A stretch of 64,000 nucleotides of DNA from Streptomyces pseudovenezuelae (GTDB taxonomy: Bacteria; Actinomycetota; Actinomycetes; Streptomycetales; Streptomycetaceae). Made by a program: the position numbers and the translations under genes. The stretch covers positions 1 through 64,000 of the forward strand of contig NZ_JARXVH010000017.1 in the NCBI RefSeq assembly GCF_029892565.1. Direction: 5' to 3'. Of the stretch, positions 42,622 through 51,505 are shown piece by piece (within the stretch, counting starts at the first letter, position 1; each line of letters starts with the position of its first letter). The notes under the pieces are model-generated. The model saw nothing but the letters and a program-made list of their open reading frames with translations. It was not told the DNA's origin and ran no database searches.

Positions 42622-44346
42622 TCAGAACGAGAACGGGATGTAGCAGAGGGCCGCCAGGATCACGGCGCCCCAACCGAGCAGGGCGGGCCGCCGGTACCAC
42701 GCGTCGTCGCCCTCGGCGGGCGCCTCGGTCATGCCGGGCGAGGTGGTGCCGTAGACCAGGCCCTGGAGCTCTTCGGCCGGCTTGGGCTGGGTGAACAGGG
42801 ACACGATGAACATGACCACCGCACCGGCCACGAAGCCGGCGATCGCGGAGACGAAGTTGGCGCCCTGGTCGGAGGGGATGGAGATGATCCCCTGCTTGTA
42901 GATCCAGAAGTAGTTCACCATCGCGGTGACCGTGCCCGCGAGCAGCCCCCAGAAGCCGGACTTCGGGGTGGCCCGCTTCCAGAACATGCCGACGATGAAG
43001 ACGACGAACATCGGCACGTTGAAGAAGGAGAACAGGGTCTGGAGGTAGCTCATGATGTTCGAGAACGACGAGGCGAGGAACGCCGTGCCGACCGAGGCCG
43101 CGACGCCGATGACCGTGATGAGCCGGCCGAAGCGGACGTAGTACGCGTCCTCGCGGTCCGTGACGACGTACTTGCCCCAGATGTCGGTGGTGAACACCGT
43201 GTTGAAGGACGACACGTTGGCCGCCATGCCGGCCATGAACGCGGCGAGCAGTCCGGTCACCGCGATGCCGAGGACGCCGTTGGGCAGCAACTGCTCCATC
43301 AGGTACGGGATCGCGTCGTTGTACTGCAGGTCCGAGCCGCTGGTGCCGATCTTCGGGACGAGCGCCGCGGCGACCAGGCCCGGGATCATCACCAGGAACA
43401 CGATGAAGACCTTCGGGTACGCGGCGATGAGCGGGGTGCGCTGGGCCGCGGACAGGTTCTTCGCGGACAGGGCGCGCTGCACCTCGGCGAAGTTGGTCGT
43501 CCAGTAGCCGAAGGACAGCACGAAGCCCAGACCCAGCACGATGGTCAGCCAGTTCGCGCCGAGCGGGTTGTCGCTGCCGATGCCGGTGCCGCCCCACGCG
43601 GTGGTGAAGTTGTGGCCGTGGCTCGCGTCGAGCTTGTCGGTCAGGCCGCCCCAGCCGCCGACCTTCTTCAGGCCGAGCACGACCAGCGGGATCAGCGCGG
43701 CGAGGATCACGAAGAACTGCAGCACCTCGTTGTAGATCGCGGACGAGAGACCGCCGAGGGTGATGTACGCCAGCACGAAGAAGCCGGCGACCAGGATGGC
43801 CACCCACTGCGGCCAGCCGAGCAGCGCCTCGACCACGATCGCAAGGGCGTACAGGTTCACACCCGCGATCAGGATGGCAGCGAAGGCGAACAGGATCGAA
43901 CTCAGCAGGTGTGCGGCCTTGTCGAAGCGCAGCAGCAGCATCTCAGGGACCGAGCGGACCTTGCTGCCGTAGTAGAAGGGCATCATCACCAGGCCGAGGA
44001 AGACCATGGCCGGGATGGCGCCGATCCAGTACCAGTGCACGGTGTACGCGCCGTACTGCGCGCTGTTGGCCGCCATGCCGAGGATCTCGGTGGCGGCGAG
44101 GTTGGCCGAGATGAAGGCGAGACCGGTGATCCAGGCGGGCAGCGATCGACCGGAGAGGAAGAAGTCGAGGCTGGTCTTCACCGAGCGTTTGGCGGCGAAG
44201 CCGATGCCGAGCACGACGACGAAGTAGATGCCGAGGATCGTGTAGTCGAGCCAGTTGGTGGGGAGTCGCAGCTCGGCTGCCAGTTGCACAGTCGATTGGG
44301 GGGACTCAGGGGCATATGTGGGGTTCTGCACCCAGTAATTCAACAC
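42622..44346 (-). CDS. sodium:solute symporter (SSS family), likely sugar/galactose
   Basis: A 574-aa membrane transporter with about 13-14 helices of the SSS/LeuT-fold family. Family features include the GSK-x-R-x-V-P-E segment (YGSKVRSVPEMLLLR) after helix 3 and TLGGLSSAIYNEVLQ. It is divergent from galTEK across 110 bp, and the layout argues for galactose or a related sugar as substrate; sequence alone does not prove it. ATG-type start near 44346. Confidence 0.82.
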   Translation of the reverse strand: MLNYWVQNPTYAPESPQSTVQLAAELRLPTNWLDYTILGIYFVVVLGIGFAAKRSVKTSLDFFLSGRSLPAWITGLAFISANLAATEILGMAANSAQYGAYTVHWYWIGAIPAMVFLGLVMMPFYYGSKVRSVPEMLLLRFDKAAHLLSSILFAFAAILIAGVNLYALAIVVEALLGWPQWVAILVAGFFVLAYITLGGLSSAIYNEVLQFFVILAALIPLVVLGLKKVGGWGGLTDKLDASHGHNFTTAWGGTGIGSDNPLGANWLTIVLGLGFVLSFGYWTTNFAEVQRALSAKNLSAAQRTPLIAAYPKVFIVFLVMIPGLVAAALVPKIGTSGSDLQYNDAIPYLMEQLLPNGVLGIAVTGLLAAFMAGMAANVSSFNTVFTTDIWGKYVVTDREDAYYVRFGRLITVIGVAASVGTAFLASSFSNIMSYLQTLFSFFNVPMFVVFIVGMFWKRATPKSGFWGLLAGTVTAMVNYFWIYKQGIISIPSDQGANFVSAIAGFVAGAVVMFIVSLFTQPKPAEELQGLVYGTTSPGMTEAPAEGDDAWYRRPALLGWGAVILAALCYIPFSF

Positions 44347-44456
44347 GTTCGTTGTCTCACCTTGATTGATTGTGATGTTGACTGAGGTGGTGAGTTGTGT
44401 TTTGGTGTGTTCGGTTCTGTTTGGTGGTTGGCTGGCTCGAACAACGGGAGTCCGCA
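44347..44456. promoter_or_regulatory. divergent gal regulatory region with phased repeats
   Basis: The 110-bp gap is strongly G+T-skewed on the plus strand. TGTT-T-TGGT (44398), TGTTCGGT (44408) and TGTTTGGT (44418) recur at 10-bp spacing. The region must hold the galT promoter and the divergent symporter promoter. In S. lividans the first gal promoter is galactose-inducible and has operator repeats; whether these are the same is an inference. Confidence 0.5.
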
Positions 44457-45518
44457 GTGAAGAAGACCTCGACCCGGCTGGCCGACGGTCGCGAGTTGAT
44501 TTATTACGATCTGCGCGACGACACCGTGCGGGACGCGGTGGACCGGCGCCCGCTGGAGCCGACCGTCACGTCCTCCGAGATCCGCCGTGATCCGCTGCTC
44601 GGCGACTCCATCGCCGTCGCCTCGCACCGCCAGGGCCGCACCTATCACCCGCCGGCCGACGAGTGCCCGCTGTGTCCCTCGCGGGACGGCCGGTTGAGCG
44701 AGATCCCCGACTCGTCGTACGACGTCGTGGTCTTCGAGAACCGTTTCCCCTCGCTGGCCGGCGACTCCGGCCGCTGCGAGGTCGTCTGTTTCACCTCCGA
44801 CCACAACGCCTCCTTCGCCGACCTCACCGAGGAACAGGCGGCGCTGGTGCTCGACGCGTGGACGGACCGTACGTCGGAGTTGTCGCATCTCCCCTCCGTG
44901 GAGCAGGTGTTCTGCTTCGAGAACCGCGGCGAGGAGATCGGCGTGACGCTCGGTCACCCGCACGGCCAGATCTACGCCTACCCCTTCACCACCCCCCGCA
45001 CCGCCCTGATGCTGCGTCAACTCGCGCAGCACAAAAAGGCGACCGGCGGGGAGAACCTCTTCGATGACGTCCTGAAGCGTGAACTCGGCGGTGAGCGGGT
45101 CGTCCTGGAGAGTGAACACTGGGCGGCCTTCGTGCCGTACGCGGCGCACTGGCCCTACGAGGTCCACCTGTATCCCAAGCGCCGGGTGCCCGATCTGCTG
45201 GGCCTGGACGAGGACGCGCGCACAGAGTTCCCCCAGGTCTATCTGGAACTCTTGAGGCGCTTCGACCGGATCTTCGGCGAAGGTGAACCGCCCACGCCCT
45301 ACATCTCGGGCTGGCACCAGGCGCCGTTCGGCGCGCTGGCGGAGTTCGACGGCGTCAGCCGTGACGACTTCGCGCTGCACCTGGAGCTTTTCACCATCCG
45401 CCGCACCTCCGGCAAGCTGAAGTTCCTCGCGGGCTCCGAGTCCGGCATGAGCGTGTTCATCAACGACGTGCCGCCGGAGCGCGCGGCCCAGCGTCTGCGA
45501 GAGGTAGCGAGTTCATGA
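44457..45518 (+). CDS. galT: galactose-1-phosphate uridylyltransferase
   Basis: A 353-aa Leloir-pathway enzyme exchanging UDP between UDP-glucose and galactose-1-phosphate. The active-site HPHGQ (GHPHGQIYAYPF) with the nucleophilic histidine, the zinc-type CPLCPSR pair near residue 70 and the C-terminal FTIRRTSGKLKFLAG segment are present. GTG 44457 follows CGGGAG. It overlaps galE by ATGA. Confidence 0.95.
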   Translation: MKKTSTRLADGRELIYYDLRDDTVRDAVDRRPLEPTVTSSEIRRDPLLGDSIAVASHRQGRTYHPPADECPLCPSRDGRLSEIPDSSYDVVVFENRFPSLAGDSGRCEVVCFTSDHNASFADLTEEQAALVLDAWTDRTSELSHLPSVEQVFCFENRGEEIGVTLGHPHGQIYAYPFTTPRTALMLRQLAQHKKATGGENLFDDVLKRELGGERVVLESEHWAAFVPYAAHWPYEVHLYPKRRVPDLLGLDEDARTEFPQVYLELLRRFDRIFGEGEPPTPYISGWHQAPFGALAEFDGVSRDDFALHLELFTIRRTSGKLKFLAGSESGMSVFINDVPPERAAQRLREVASS

Positions 45519-46480
45519 GCAAGTACTTGGTCACCGGCGGCGCCGGGTACGTCGGCAGCGTGGTCGCCCGGCATCTGCTGGAAGCCGGCCACGAGGTCAC
45601 CGTCCTCGACAACCTGTCCACCGGTTTCCGCGAGGGTGTCCCGGCCGGGGCCGCCTTCGTCGAGGGCGACATCCGTGACGCCGCCAAGTGGCTCGACTCC
45701 TCCTACGAGGGCGTCCTGCACTTCGCCGCCTCCTCGCAGGTCGGCGAGTCGGTCGTGAAGCCCGAGAAGTACTGGGAGAACAACGTCGGCGGCTCCATGG
45801 CGCTGCTCGGCGCGATGCGCGAGGCGGGCGTGCGCAAGCTGGTCTTCTCCTCCACGGCCGCCACCTACGGCGAGCCGACCGAGGTCCCGATCGTCGAGAC
45901 CGCGCCCACCGCCCCGACCAACCCCTACGGCGCCTCCAAGCTCGCCGTCGACCACATGATCACCGGCGAGGCGGCGGCCCACGGCCTGGGCGCGGTCTCG
46001 CTGCGCTACTTCAACGTGGCGGGCGCGTACGGCGCGCAGGGCGAGCGGCACGACCCCGAGTCGCACCTCATCCCGCTGGTCCTCCAGGTCGCCCAGGGCA
46101 GGCGCGAGGCGATCTCGGTCTTCGGCGACGACTACCCGACGCCGGACGGCACCTGTGTGCGCGACTACATCCACGTCGCCGACCTGGCCGAGGCGCACCT
46201 GCTCGCCCTCGGCGCCGCCACCCCCGGCGAGCACCTCATCTGCAACCTGGGCAACGGCGAGGGCTTCTCGGTCCGCCAGGTCATCGAGACCGTCCGCCAG
46301 GTCACCGGCCACCCGATCCCCGAGGTGGTGGCCCCGCGCCGGGGCGGCGACCCGGCGTCGCTGGTGGCCTCGGCGCAGGCCGCCCGCGAGAAGCTGGGCT
46401 GGCAGCCGTCCCGCGCGGACCTCGCGGGTATCGTCGCGGACGCCTGGGAGTTCGCGCAGCAGATCGCAAGGGAGCAGTAG
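45515..46480 (+). CDS. galE: UDP-glucose 4-epimerase
   Basis: A 321-aa SDR-type epimerase interconverting UDP-galactose and UDP-glucose. The NAD-binding GGAGYVGS (residues 8-15), DNLSTGF, and the catalytic Tyr/Lys in YGASKLAVD are visible, with a Ser/Thr in FSSTAATYG. The start overlaps the galT stop (ATGA), and its stop overlaps the galK GTG by one base, so galTEK is one coupled operon. Confidence 0.95.
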   Translation: MSKYLVTGGAGYVGSVVARHLLEAGHEVTVLDNLSTGFREGVPAGAAFVEGDIRDAAKWLDSSYEGVLHFAASSQVGESVVKPEKYWENNVGGSMALLGAMREAGVRKLVFSSTAATYGEPTEVPIVETAPTAPTNPYGASKLAVDHMITGEAAAHGLGAVSLRYFNVAGAYGAQGERHDPESHLIPLVLQVAQGRREAISVFGDDYPTPDGTCVRDYIHVADLAEAHLLALGAATPGEHLICNLGNGEGFSVRQVIETVRQVTGHPIPEVVAPRRGGDPASLVASAQAAREKLGWQPSRADLAGIVADAWEFAQQIAREQ

Positions 46481-47634
46481 TGGGGGCAGAGCAGGTCCGT
46501 GAGGACTTCGTCGGGCTGTACGGAGCCGAGCCGGAGGGCGTCTGGGCGGCGCCGGGCCGGGTCAACCTGATCGGCGAGCACACCGACTACAACGACGGCT
46601 TCGTGATGCCGTTCGCGCTGCCGCACACCGCGGTGGCGGCGGTCTCGCGCCGCACGGACGGGGTGCTGCGGCTGCACTCCTCGGACGTCGAGAGCGGGGT
46701 CGTGGAGCTGTCCCTGGACGACCTCGTGCCCGAGAGCGACCGCGACTGGACGGCGTACCCCTCGGGTGTGCTCTGGGCGCTGCGCGAGGCCGGGCACCCG
46801 GTCACCGGCGCGGACATCCACCTGGCCTCGACGGTCCCGGCGGGTGCGGGCCTGTCGTCGTCGGCGGCCCTGGAGGTCGTCGTCGCCCTCGCGCTCAACG
46901 ACCTGTACGAACTGGGCCTCAAGCGCTGGCAGTTGGCCCGCCTGTGCCAGCGCGCGGAGAACGTCTACGTCGGTGCCCCGGTCGGCATCATGGACCAGAC
47001 CGCGTCGGCGTGCTGCGAGCAGGGCCACGCCCTGTTCCTCGACACCCGGGACCTCTCGCAGAAGCAGATCCCCTTCGACCTCGCGGCCGAGGGCATGCGT
47101 CTGCTGGTCGTCGACACCCGGGTCAAGCACTCGCACAGCGAGGGCGAGTACGGCAAGCGGCGCGCGGGCTGCGAGAAGGGCGCGGCGCTGCTCGGCGTGG
47201 ACGCCCTGCGGGACATCCCCTACGACGAGCTGGACGCGGCCCTGGCCCGGCTCGGCGACGACGAGGAAGTGGTCCGCCTGGTCCGCCACGTCGTCACGGA
47301 GGACGAGCGGGTGGAGCAGGTGGTCGGGCTCCTGGAGGCCGGCGACACCCGCGCGATCGGCCCGGTGCTGGTCGCCGGTCACGCCTCGCTGCGCGACGAC
47401 TTCCAGGTCTCCTGCCCGGAGCTGGACCTCGTCGTGGACACCGCCGTCGCCACCGGCGCGCTCGGTGCCCGGATGACCGGCGGCGGCTTCGGCGGCTCGG
47501 CGATCGTGCTGGCGGAGACCGCGGACGTGGACACCATCACCAAGGCCGTCGAAGAGGCCTTCGCCACGGCGGGCTTCCTCGCGCCGCGGGTGTTCGAGGC
47601 GGTGCCCTCGCCGGGCGCGCGCCGGCTCAGCTGA
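46480..47634 (+). CDS. galK: galactokinase
   Basis: A 384-aa GHMP kinase phosphorylating galactose at C1. The sugar-binding GRVNLIGEHTDYNDG (about residues 27-41), ATP loop VPAGAGLSSSAALEV and C-terminal GARMTGGGFGGS are all present. GTG 46480 shares a base with the galE stop. The last 8 bp overlap the convergent acetyltransferase gene. Confidence 0.95.
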   Translation: MGAEQVREDFVGLYGAEPEGVWAAPGRVNLIGEHTDYNDGFVMPFALPHTAVAAVSRRTDGVLRLHSSDVESGVVELSLDDLVPESDRDWTAYPSGVLWALREAGHPVTGADIHLASTVPAGAGLSSSAALEVVVALALNDLYELGLKRWQLARLCQRAENVYVGAPVGIMDQTASACCEQGHALFLDTRDLSQKQIPFDLAAEGMRLLVVDTRVKHSHSEGEYGKRRAGCEKGAALLGVDALRDIPYDELDAALARLGDDEEVVRLVRHVVTEDERVEQVVGLLEAGDTRAIGPVLVAGHASLRDDFQVSCPELDLVVDTAVATGALGARMTGGGFGGSAIVLAETADVDTITKAVEEAFATAGFLAPRVFEAVPSPGARRLS

Positions 47635-48070
47635 GCCGCTTGGTCAAGGTGTACTCGGTGGTCCCCGGCGGATAGTCGGGGATCACGCACACCACCTCGT
47701 ACCCCTGCTTCTTGTAGAACTCCGGCGCCTGGAAGTCCCACGTCTCCAGCCGGGACGCTCCGCAGCCCCGCTCCTCACGCGCGATGCGCTCAGCCGTGGA
47801 CAGGATCCGCGAGCCGAGCCCCGAGCCGCGGTGGCGGCCGTCGACCCACAGGTACGTCACGTGCAGCCAGGTCGTCCAGGTGTGCCCGACCAGTCCGCCG
47901 GCGAGCTCGCCCGCCTCGTCCAACGCCCAGACATGGAGCGGAAGTTCACGTTCCGCGGGCGTTCCGCGCAGCGCGCGCAGCACCGGTGAGGCCGCCGTAT
48001 TGGTGTCCAGGAGCCGGGAACGGAGAAGATCGCGCCGAGCCCTGTCGATTTCTGTCTCAAGACGAAACAT
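47627..48070 (-). CDS. GNAT family N-acetyltransferase
   Basis: A 147-aa acetyltransferase of the GNAT fold. The acetyl-CoA pyrophosphate loop is HRGSGLGSRIL (about residues 79-89) and the later helix LETWDFQAPEFYKKQGYEV is the typical motif B. Substrate unknown. ATG 48070; GTG 48079 is also possible. The gene end overlaps galK by 8 bp on the opposite strand. Confidence 0.85.
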   Translation of the reverse strand: MFRLETEIDRARRDLLRSRLLDTNTAASPVLRALRGTPAERELPLHVWALDEAGELAGGLVGHTWTTWLHVTYLWVDGRHRGSGLGSRILSTAERIAREERGCGASRLETWDFQAPEFYKKQGYEVVCVIPDYPPGTTEYTLTKRLS

Positions 48071-48340
48071 GCGGCTCACCATAAACGCGCTGGCCAACCA
48101 GTTCTGCAAATTACCTTCCGCTCCCGCCCCCCAGCCGTACCCTGATGAACGGCACCGGTGGGGGCCGGTGCTGATCAGGGGGCGAGACAAGTCGGGTACG
48201 GCACCCGAAGTGGGGGTAGCAGTTTTCGCATGGCGGCGGCCGTGCACAGCCATCGCGCTTCGGGCGTCGTACCTGCGCCCGTGTCGTCTCCCGACGATGA
48301 GGTATCCCCTGCTCTTCGAGAGCTTGGGGAAGGGGGTTTC

Positions 48341-49114
48341 GTGGTTCGCATTCGTGTCCTGGTCGTCGACGACCATCGCATCTTCGCCGAGTCGCTCGCT
48401 GCCGCACTGGCCGCCGAGCCCGATGTCGACGTATCCGCCGCCGGCAGCGGTCCCGCCGCGGTGCGCAGTCTGGAGCGCGCATCCGCCGAGGGGCGCCGCT
48501 ACGACGTGCTGCTCGTCGACTCGGACCTGGGGGGCAACGTGCCGGGAGTCCGGCCCGCGGTGCCGCTCCAGGAAGCCGGCGAGGACGGGCTGGTCGACGG
48601 GATCTCTCTGGTCGCCGGCGTCCGTACCTCCCAGCCGGGCGTCCGGATCGTCGTGCTCGCCGAGAAGGACGATCCCCGGCGGGCCGCACTGGCCCTGCAG
48701 GCCGGGGCCTCGGGGTGGGTGGCGAAGGACTGCTCGCTGTCCCGGCTCCTTACGGTCATCCGGGGGGTGCTGCGCGACGAGACGCATCTGCCGCCGGCCC
48801 TGCTCACGGGTGTCCTGCGGGAGCTCACGGCGGCGCGCAAGCACCGCACCGAGAGCGAGCGGCTGGTGGAGTCCCTCACGCCGAGGGAGCGGGAAGTGCT
48901 GCGGTGCATGGTGGCAGGACTCGGCCGCAAGGCCGTCGCCGAGCGGCTGTTCCTCTCGCCGCACACCGTCCGCACCCACATGCAGAACGTGCTGGGCAAG
49001 CTGGGCGTCCACTCCACCCTCGCCGCGGTCGCGCTCGCGCGCCGGGCCGGGGTCGGGCCCGTCGACCTGGAGCCCACGGCACGAATCGGGGCGGAGGAGA
49101 CCCACAGCGCGTAG
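48341..49114 (+). CDS. LuxR-type response regulator, orphan
   Basis: A 257-aa response regulator with receiver and LuxR/FixJ HTH domains. D10-D11, the phosphoacceptor D60 (VLLVDSDLGG) and the signalling Lys in ASGWVAKD are all in place. A stretch of about 25 residues after D60 (NVPGVRPAVPLQEAGEDG) is longer than usual. The HTH runs TPREREVLRCMVAGLG to HTVRTHMQNVLGKLG. GTG 48341 after GGGGAAGGGGG. No kinase is adjacent; the window holds one orphan kinase at 61305. Confidence 0.88.
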   Translation: MVRIRVLVVDDHRIFAESLAAALAAEPDVDVSAAGSGPAAVRSLERASAEGRRYDVLLVDSDLGGNVPGVRPAVPLQEAGEDGLVDGISLVAGVRTSQPGVRIVVLAEKDDPRRAALALQAGASGWVAKDCSLSRLLTVIRGVLRDETHLPPALLTGVLRELTAARKHRTESERLVESLTPREREVLRCMVAGLGRKAVAERLFLSPHTVRTHMQNVLGKLGVHSTLAAVALARRAGVGPVDLEPTARIGAEETHSA

Positions 49115-49375
49115 GCCTCCGGCGGATCGGACGGGCTGTGGGGGACAGCGTGTCCGGGCCGAGCGGGGCTGGCGTCCGTCCGGCGGAGCGGGCCGACTGT
49201 GAGGTGCGGTGCGCCTCGGCCGGGCAACTCCCGCGACGCCGTCATGATCCGCCGGGCAGTCCCAGGGGGCACGGGGCGGTGCGGCTGCTGTCGCATGAGC
49301 GCCCACCAGCCCCCATCGGTCCGCAGGCCAGTTCCACCGGCCCGCGGGTTCGGCACCGCGCGACCGGCGGAGCCC

Positions 49376-49873
49376 TCAGCCGGGGATGTTGTCGAACGGG
49401 GCGGTCAGCTGGCGTAGCAGGCCCGCGAGTTCGCCGCGCTGGGCACGTGACAGCTCGGCGAGGATCGCGCGCTCCTGCGCGAGGAGTCCGGCCAGGGCCT
49501 GGTCCGCGCGGTCCTGGCCCTCGTCGGTCAGCCGGACCAGCACCCCGCGCCGGTCGCTCGGATCGGGCAGCCGCTCCACCAGGCTCTTCTGGGCCAGCCG
49601 GTCGATGCGGTTGGTCATCGTGCCCGAGGTGACCAGAGTCTGTGTCAGCAACTGCCCCGGGGAGAGCTGATACGGCGTTCCCGCGCGCCTGAGCGCGGTC
49701 AGCACGTCGAACTCCCAGGGCTCCAGGCTGTGTTCGGCGAAAGCCAGCCGGCGCGCCCGATCCAGGTGCCGGGCCAGCCTGCTCACCCGGCTGAGCACTT
49801 CCAACGGCTCCACGTCGAGGTCCGGACGCTCCCGGCGCCACGCTGCGACCAGCCGATCGACCTCGTCCTCCAT
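49376..49873 (-). CDS. MarR family transcriptional regulator
   Basis: A 165-aa winged-helix regulator. The helix-turn-helix and wing read SPGQLLTQTLVTSGTMTNRI and RLPDPSDRRGVLVRLTDEG, the MarR signature. It is divergent from a trans-aconitate methyltransferase across 89 bp carrying two copies of CTTGA-N2-TCAAG, and so probably represses itself and the methyltransferase. The ligand is unknown. Confidence 0.9.
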   Translation of the reverse strand: MEDEVDRLVAAWRRERPDLDVEPLEVLSRVSRLARHLDRARRLAFAEHSLEPWEFDVLTALRRAGTPYQLSPGQLLTQTLVTSGTMTNRIDRLAQKSLVERLPDPSDRRGVLVRLTDEGQDRADQALAGLLAQERAILAELSRAQRGELAGLLRQLTAPFDNIPG

Positions 49874-49909
49874 GACGATCAGTGTAGTGGTTGTGTCGAC
49901 GTGAAGTCT

Positions 49910-49936
49910 CTTGAGGTCAAGTCTCTTGACATCAAG
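49910..49936. promoter_or_regulatory. two CTTGA-N2-TCAAG palindromes (MarR operator)
   Basis: CTTGAGGTCAAG (49910-49921) and CTTGACATCAAG (49925-49936) are perfect 5-bp-arm palindromes 15 bp apart between the divergent marR and tam genes. TTGA/TCAA palindromes are typical MarR-family boxes. Confidence 0.7.
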
Positions 49937-49962
49937 ATATATCGACGGGGAAGGTGGAGGTC

Positions 49963-50775
49963 ATGACCACTCCCACCTGGGACCCGGCCCAGTACCTCCG
50001 CCATGCCGACCACCGCGCCCGCCCCTTCACCGACCTCCTGGCCCGCATCCCCCAGCCGCCGTCCCCGGCGCCCCGCGTCGCCGACCTCGGCTGCGGCCCC
50101 GGCAACATGACGGCCCTGCTCGCCGAGCGCTGGCCGACGGCGCACATCGTCGGCTACGACAACTCGCCGGAGATGCTCGACAAGGCGCTCGTGGAGTACG
50201 AGGGACCGACGGCCGGCGGCGGGCGCCTGGACTTCTCCTACGCCGACGTCCGCACCTGGGCGCCCGAGGGCATGTACGACCTGATCGTCAGCAACGCCAC
50301 CCTCCAGTGGGTCCCCGGACACGTCGACCGCTTCGCCGACTGGGTCGCCGCCCTCGCCCCCGGCGGCACCTTCGCCTTCCAGGTCCCCGGCAACTTCTCG
50401 GCCCCCAGCCACCGGTTGATGCGCGACCTCGCCCACTCCGCCCGCTTCCGCGACCGCCTCGCCGAGACCCTGCGCCACGACGACGCCGTGCTCGCGCCGG
50501 AGACCTATCTGGAGCGGCTGACCGCGCTCGGCTGCGCGGTCGACGTCTGGGAGACGACGTACGTCCATCTCCTGACCGGGGAGGACCCGGTCCGCGACTG
50601 GGTGAAGGGGACCGGGCTGCGGCCGGTGCTGACCGCCCTCGCCGACGACCCGGCCGCGCGGGAGGAGTTCCTCGCCGCCTACCGGGCCGCCCTGCGCGAG
50701 GCCTATCCGGCGACCGGGTACGGCACCCCGTTCCCGTTCCGCCGTATCTTCGCGGTCGCCCGCAAGGGGGACTGA
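49963..50775 (+). CDS. tam: trans-aconitate 2-methyltransferase-like
   Basis: A 270-aa SAM-dependent methyltransferase. The N-terminus WDPAQYLRHADHRARPFTDLL and motif I VADLGCGPGNMTALLAE resemble Tam, which methylates trans-aconitate to detoxify it. Motif VSNATLQWVPG also fits. ATG 49963 follows GGTGGAGG. Adjacent to a MarR and followed at 2 bp by a VOC protein. Confidence 0.85.
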   Translation: MTTPTWDPAQYLRHADHRARPFTDLLARIPQPPSPAPRVADLGCGPGNMTALLAERWPTAHIVGYDNSPEMLDKALVEYEGPTAGGGRLDFSYADVRTWAPEGMYDLIVSNATLQWVPGHVDRFADWVAALAPGGTFAFQVPGNFSAPSHRLMRDLAHSARFRDRLAETLRHDDAVLAPETYLERLTALGCAVDVWETTYVHLLTGEDPVRDWVKGTGLRPVLTALADDPAAREEFLAAYRAALREAYPATGYGTPFPFRRIFAVARKGD

Positions 50776-50777
50776 CG

Positions 50778-51140
50778 GTGCTCGCGGCCGTCGACCACGT
50801 CCAGCTCGCCGCCCCGCCCGGCTCCGAGGAGCTGCTGCGCGGCTACTACGTCGACGTCCTCGGCATGACCGAGATGCCCAAGCCGCCGGTGCTCGCGGCG
50901 CGGGGCGGGTGCTGGTTCCGGGCGGGGGCTGTGCAGTTGCACCTGGGGATCGAGGCCGACTTCAGGCCCGCCAGGAAGGCGCACCCCGGTCTGCGGGTCA
51001 CGGACATCGAGGCGTACGCGACCCGGCTGGAGACGCATGGGGTGGCGGTGACCTGGGACGACGACCTCCCGGGTCAGCTGCGGTTCTACGCGGACGACCC
51101 GGTGGGCAACCGGCTGGAGTTCCTGGAGCCGAGGGGATGA
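50778..51140 (+). CDS. VOC family protein (glyoxalase superfamily)
   Basis: A 120-aa vicinal-oxygen-chelate-fold protein with the two-beta-alpha-beta pattern (DHVQLAAPPGSEELLRGYY, QLHLGIE, RFYADDPVGNRLEFLE). It may be a lyase, dioxygenase or resistance protein; metal ligands H and E are visible, but the activity is not told. GTG 50778 starts 2 bp after the tam stop, so they share an operon. Confidence 0.85.
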   Translation: MLAAVDHVQLAAPPGSEELLRGYYVDVLGMTEMPKPPVLAARGGCWFRAGAVQLHLGIEADFRPARKAHPGLRVTDIEAYATRLETHGVAVTWDDDLPGQLRFYADDPVGNRLEFLEPRG

Positions 51141-51141
51141 G

Positions 51142-51166
51142 GTTTGCTCCGGGGCGGGCCGGTTAC
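51142..51166 (+). promoter_or_regulatory. candidate sigma-B-like stress promoter for csbD
   Basis: GTTT (51142-51145), a 15-bp spacer and GGTTAC (51161-51166) match the Streptomyces SigB-type consensus GTTT-N14-16-GGGTAC/T at five of six -10 positions, 48 bp before the csbD start. CsbD is a sigma-B regulon member in Bacillus, so the match is plausible. Confidence 0.4.
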
Positions 51167-51213
51167 CCGAAGGACGACACCGGAATCCGACCCGAAATTT
51201 GGAGTGATGAACG

Positions 51214-51387
51214 GTGGCTGAAGAGCAGAAGGGCAAGGCCAAGGCCGAGCAGATGAAGGGCAAGGCCAAGGAGACCGTCGGCCGTGCCGTCGGCAACGAG
51301 CGGATGACCGCCGAGGGCCGCGCCGAGCAGGCCAAGGGCGACGCGCGCCAGGCCAAGGAGAAGACCAAGGACGTCTTCAAGCACTGA
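51214..51387 (+). CDS. csbD: CsbD family stress protein
   Basis: A 57-aa Lys/Glu/Ala-rich protein with the CsbD core GKAKETVGRAVGNERMTAEG and a second KGDARQAKEK segment. CsbD-like proteins are induced by general stress; no biochemical function is known. GTG 51214 follows GGAG. It is terminated by a strong hairpin. Confidence 0.88.
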   Translation: MAEEQKGKAKAEQMKGKAKETVGRAVGNERMTAEGRAEQAKGDARQAKEKTKDVFKH

Positions 51388-51439
51388 CGTGCTCGGGCGC
51401 CGAGGGGCTCGAGCACAGTAGGGCCGGCGCCGGGGAAAC

Positions 51440-51477
51440 AAGGCGGGCCCCTGCCTGGGACGGCAGGGGCCCGCCTT
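51440..51477. terminator. perfect 16-bp hairpin between csbD and tetR
   Basis: AAGGCGGGCCCCTGCC (51440-51455) and GGCAGGGGCCCGCCTT (51462-51477) pair perfectly with a 6-nt loop, flanked by A's and T's, so it ends both csbD and the convergent tetR. Confidence 0.85.
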
Positions 51478-51505
51478 CTCGTGTGCCGGAGCAGTGCGCC
51501 GGGGC

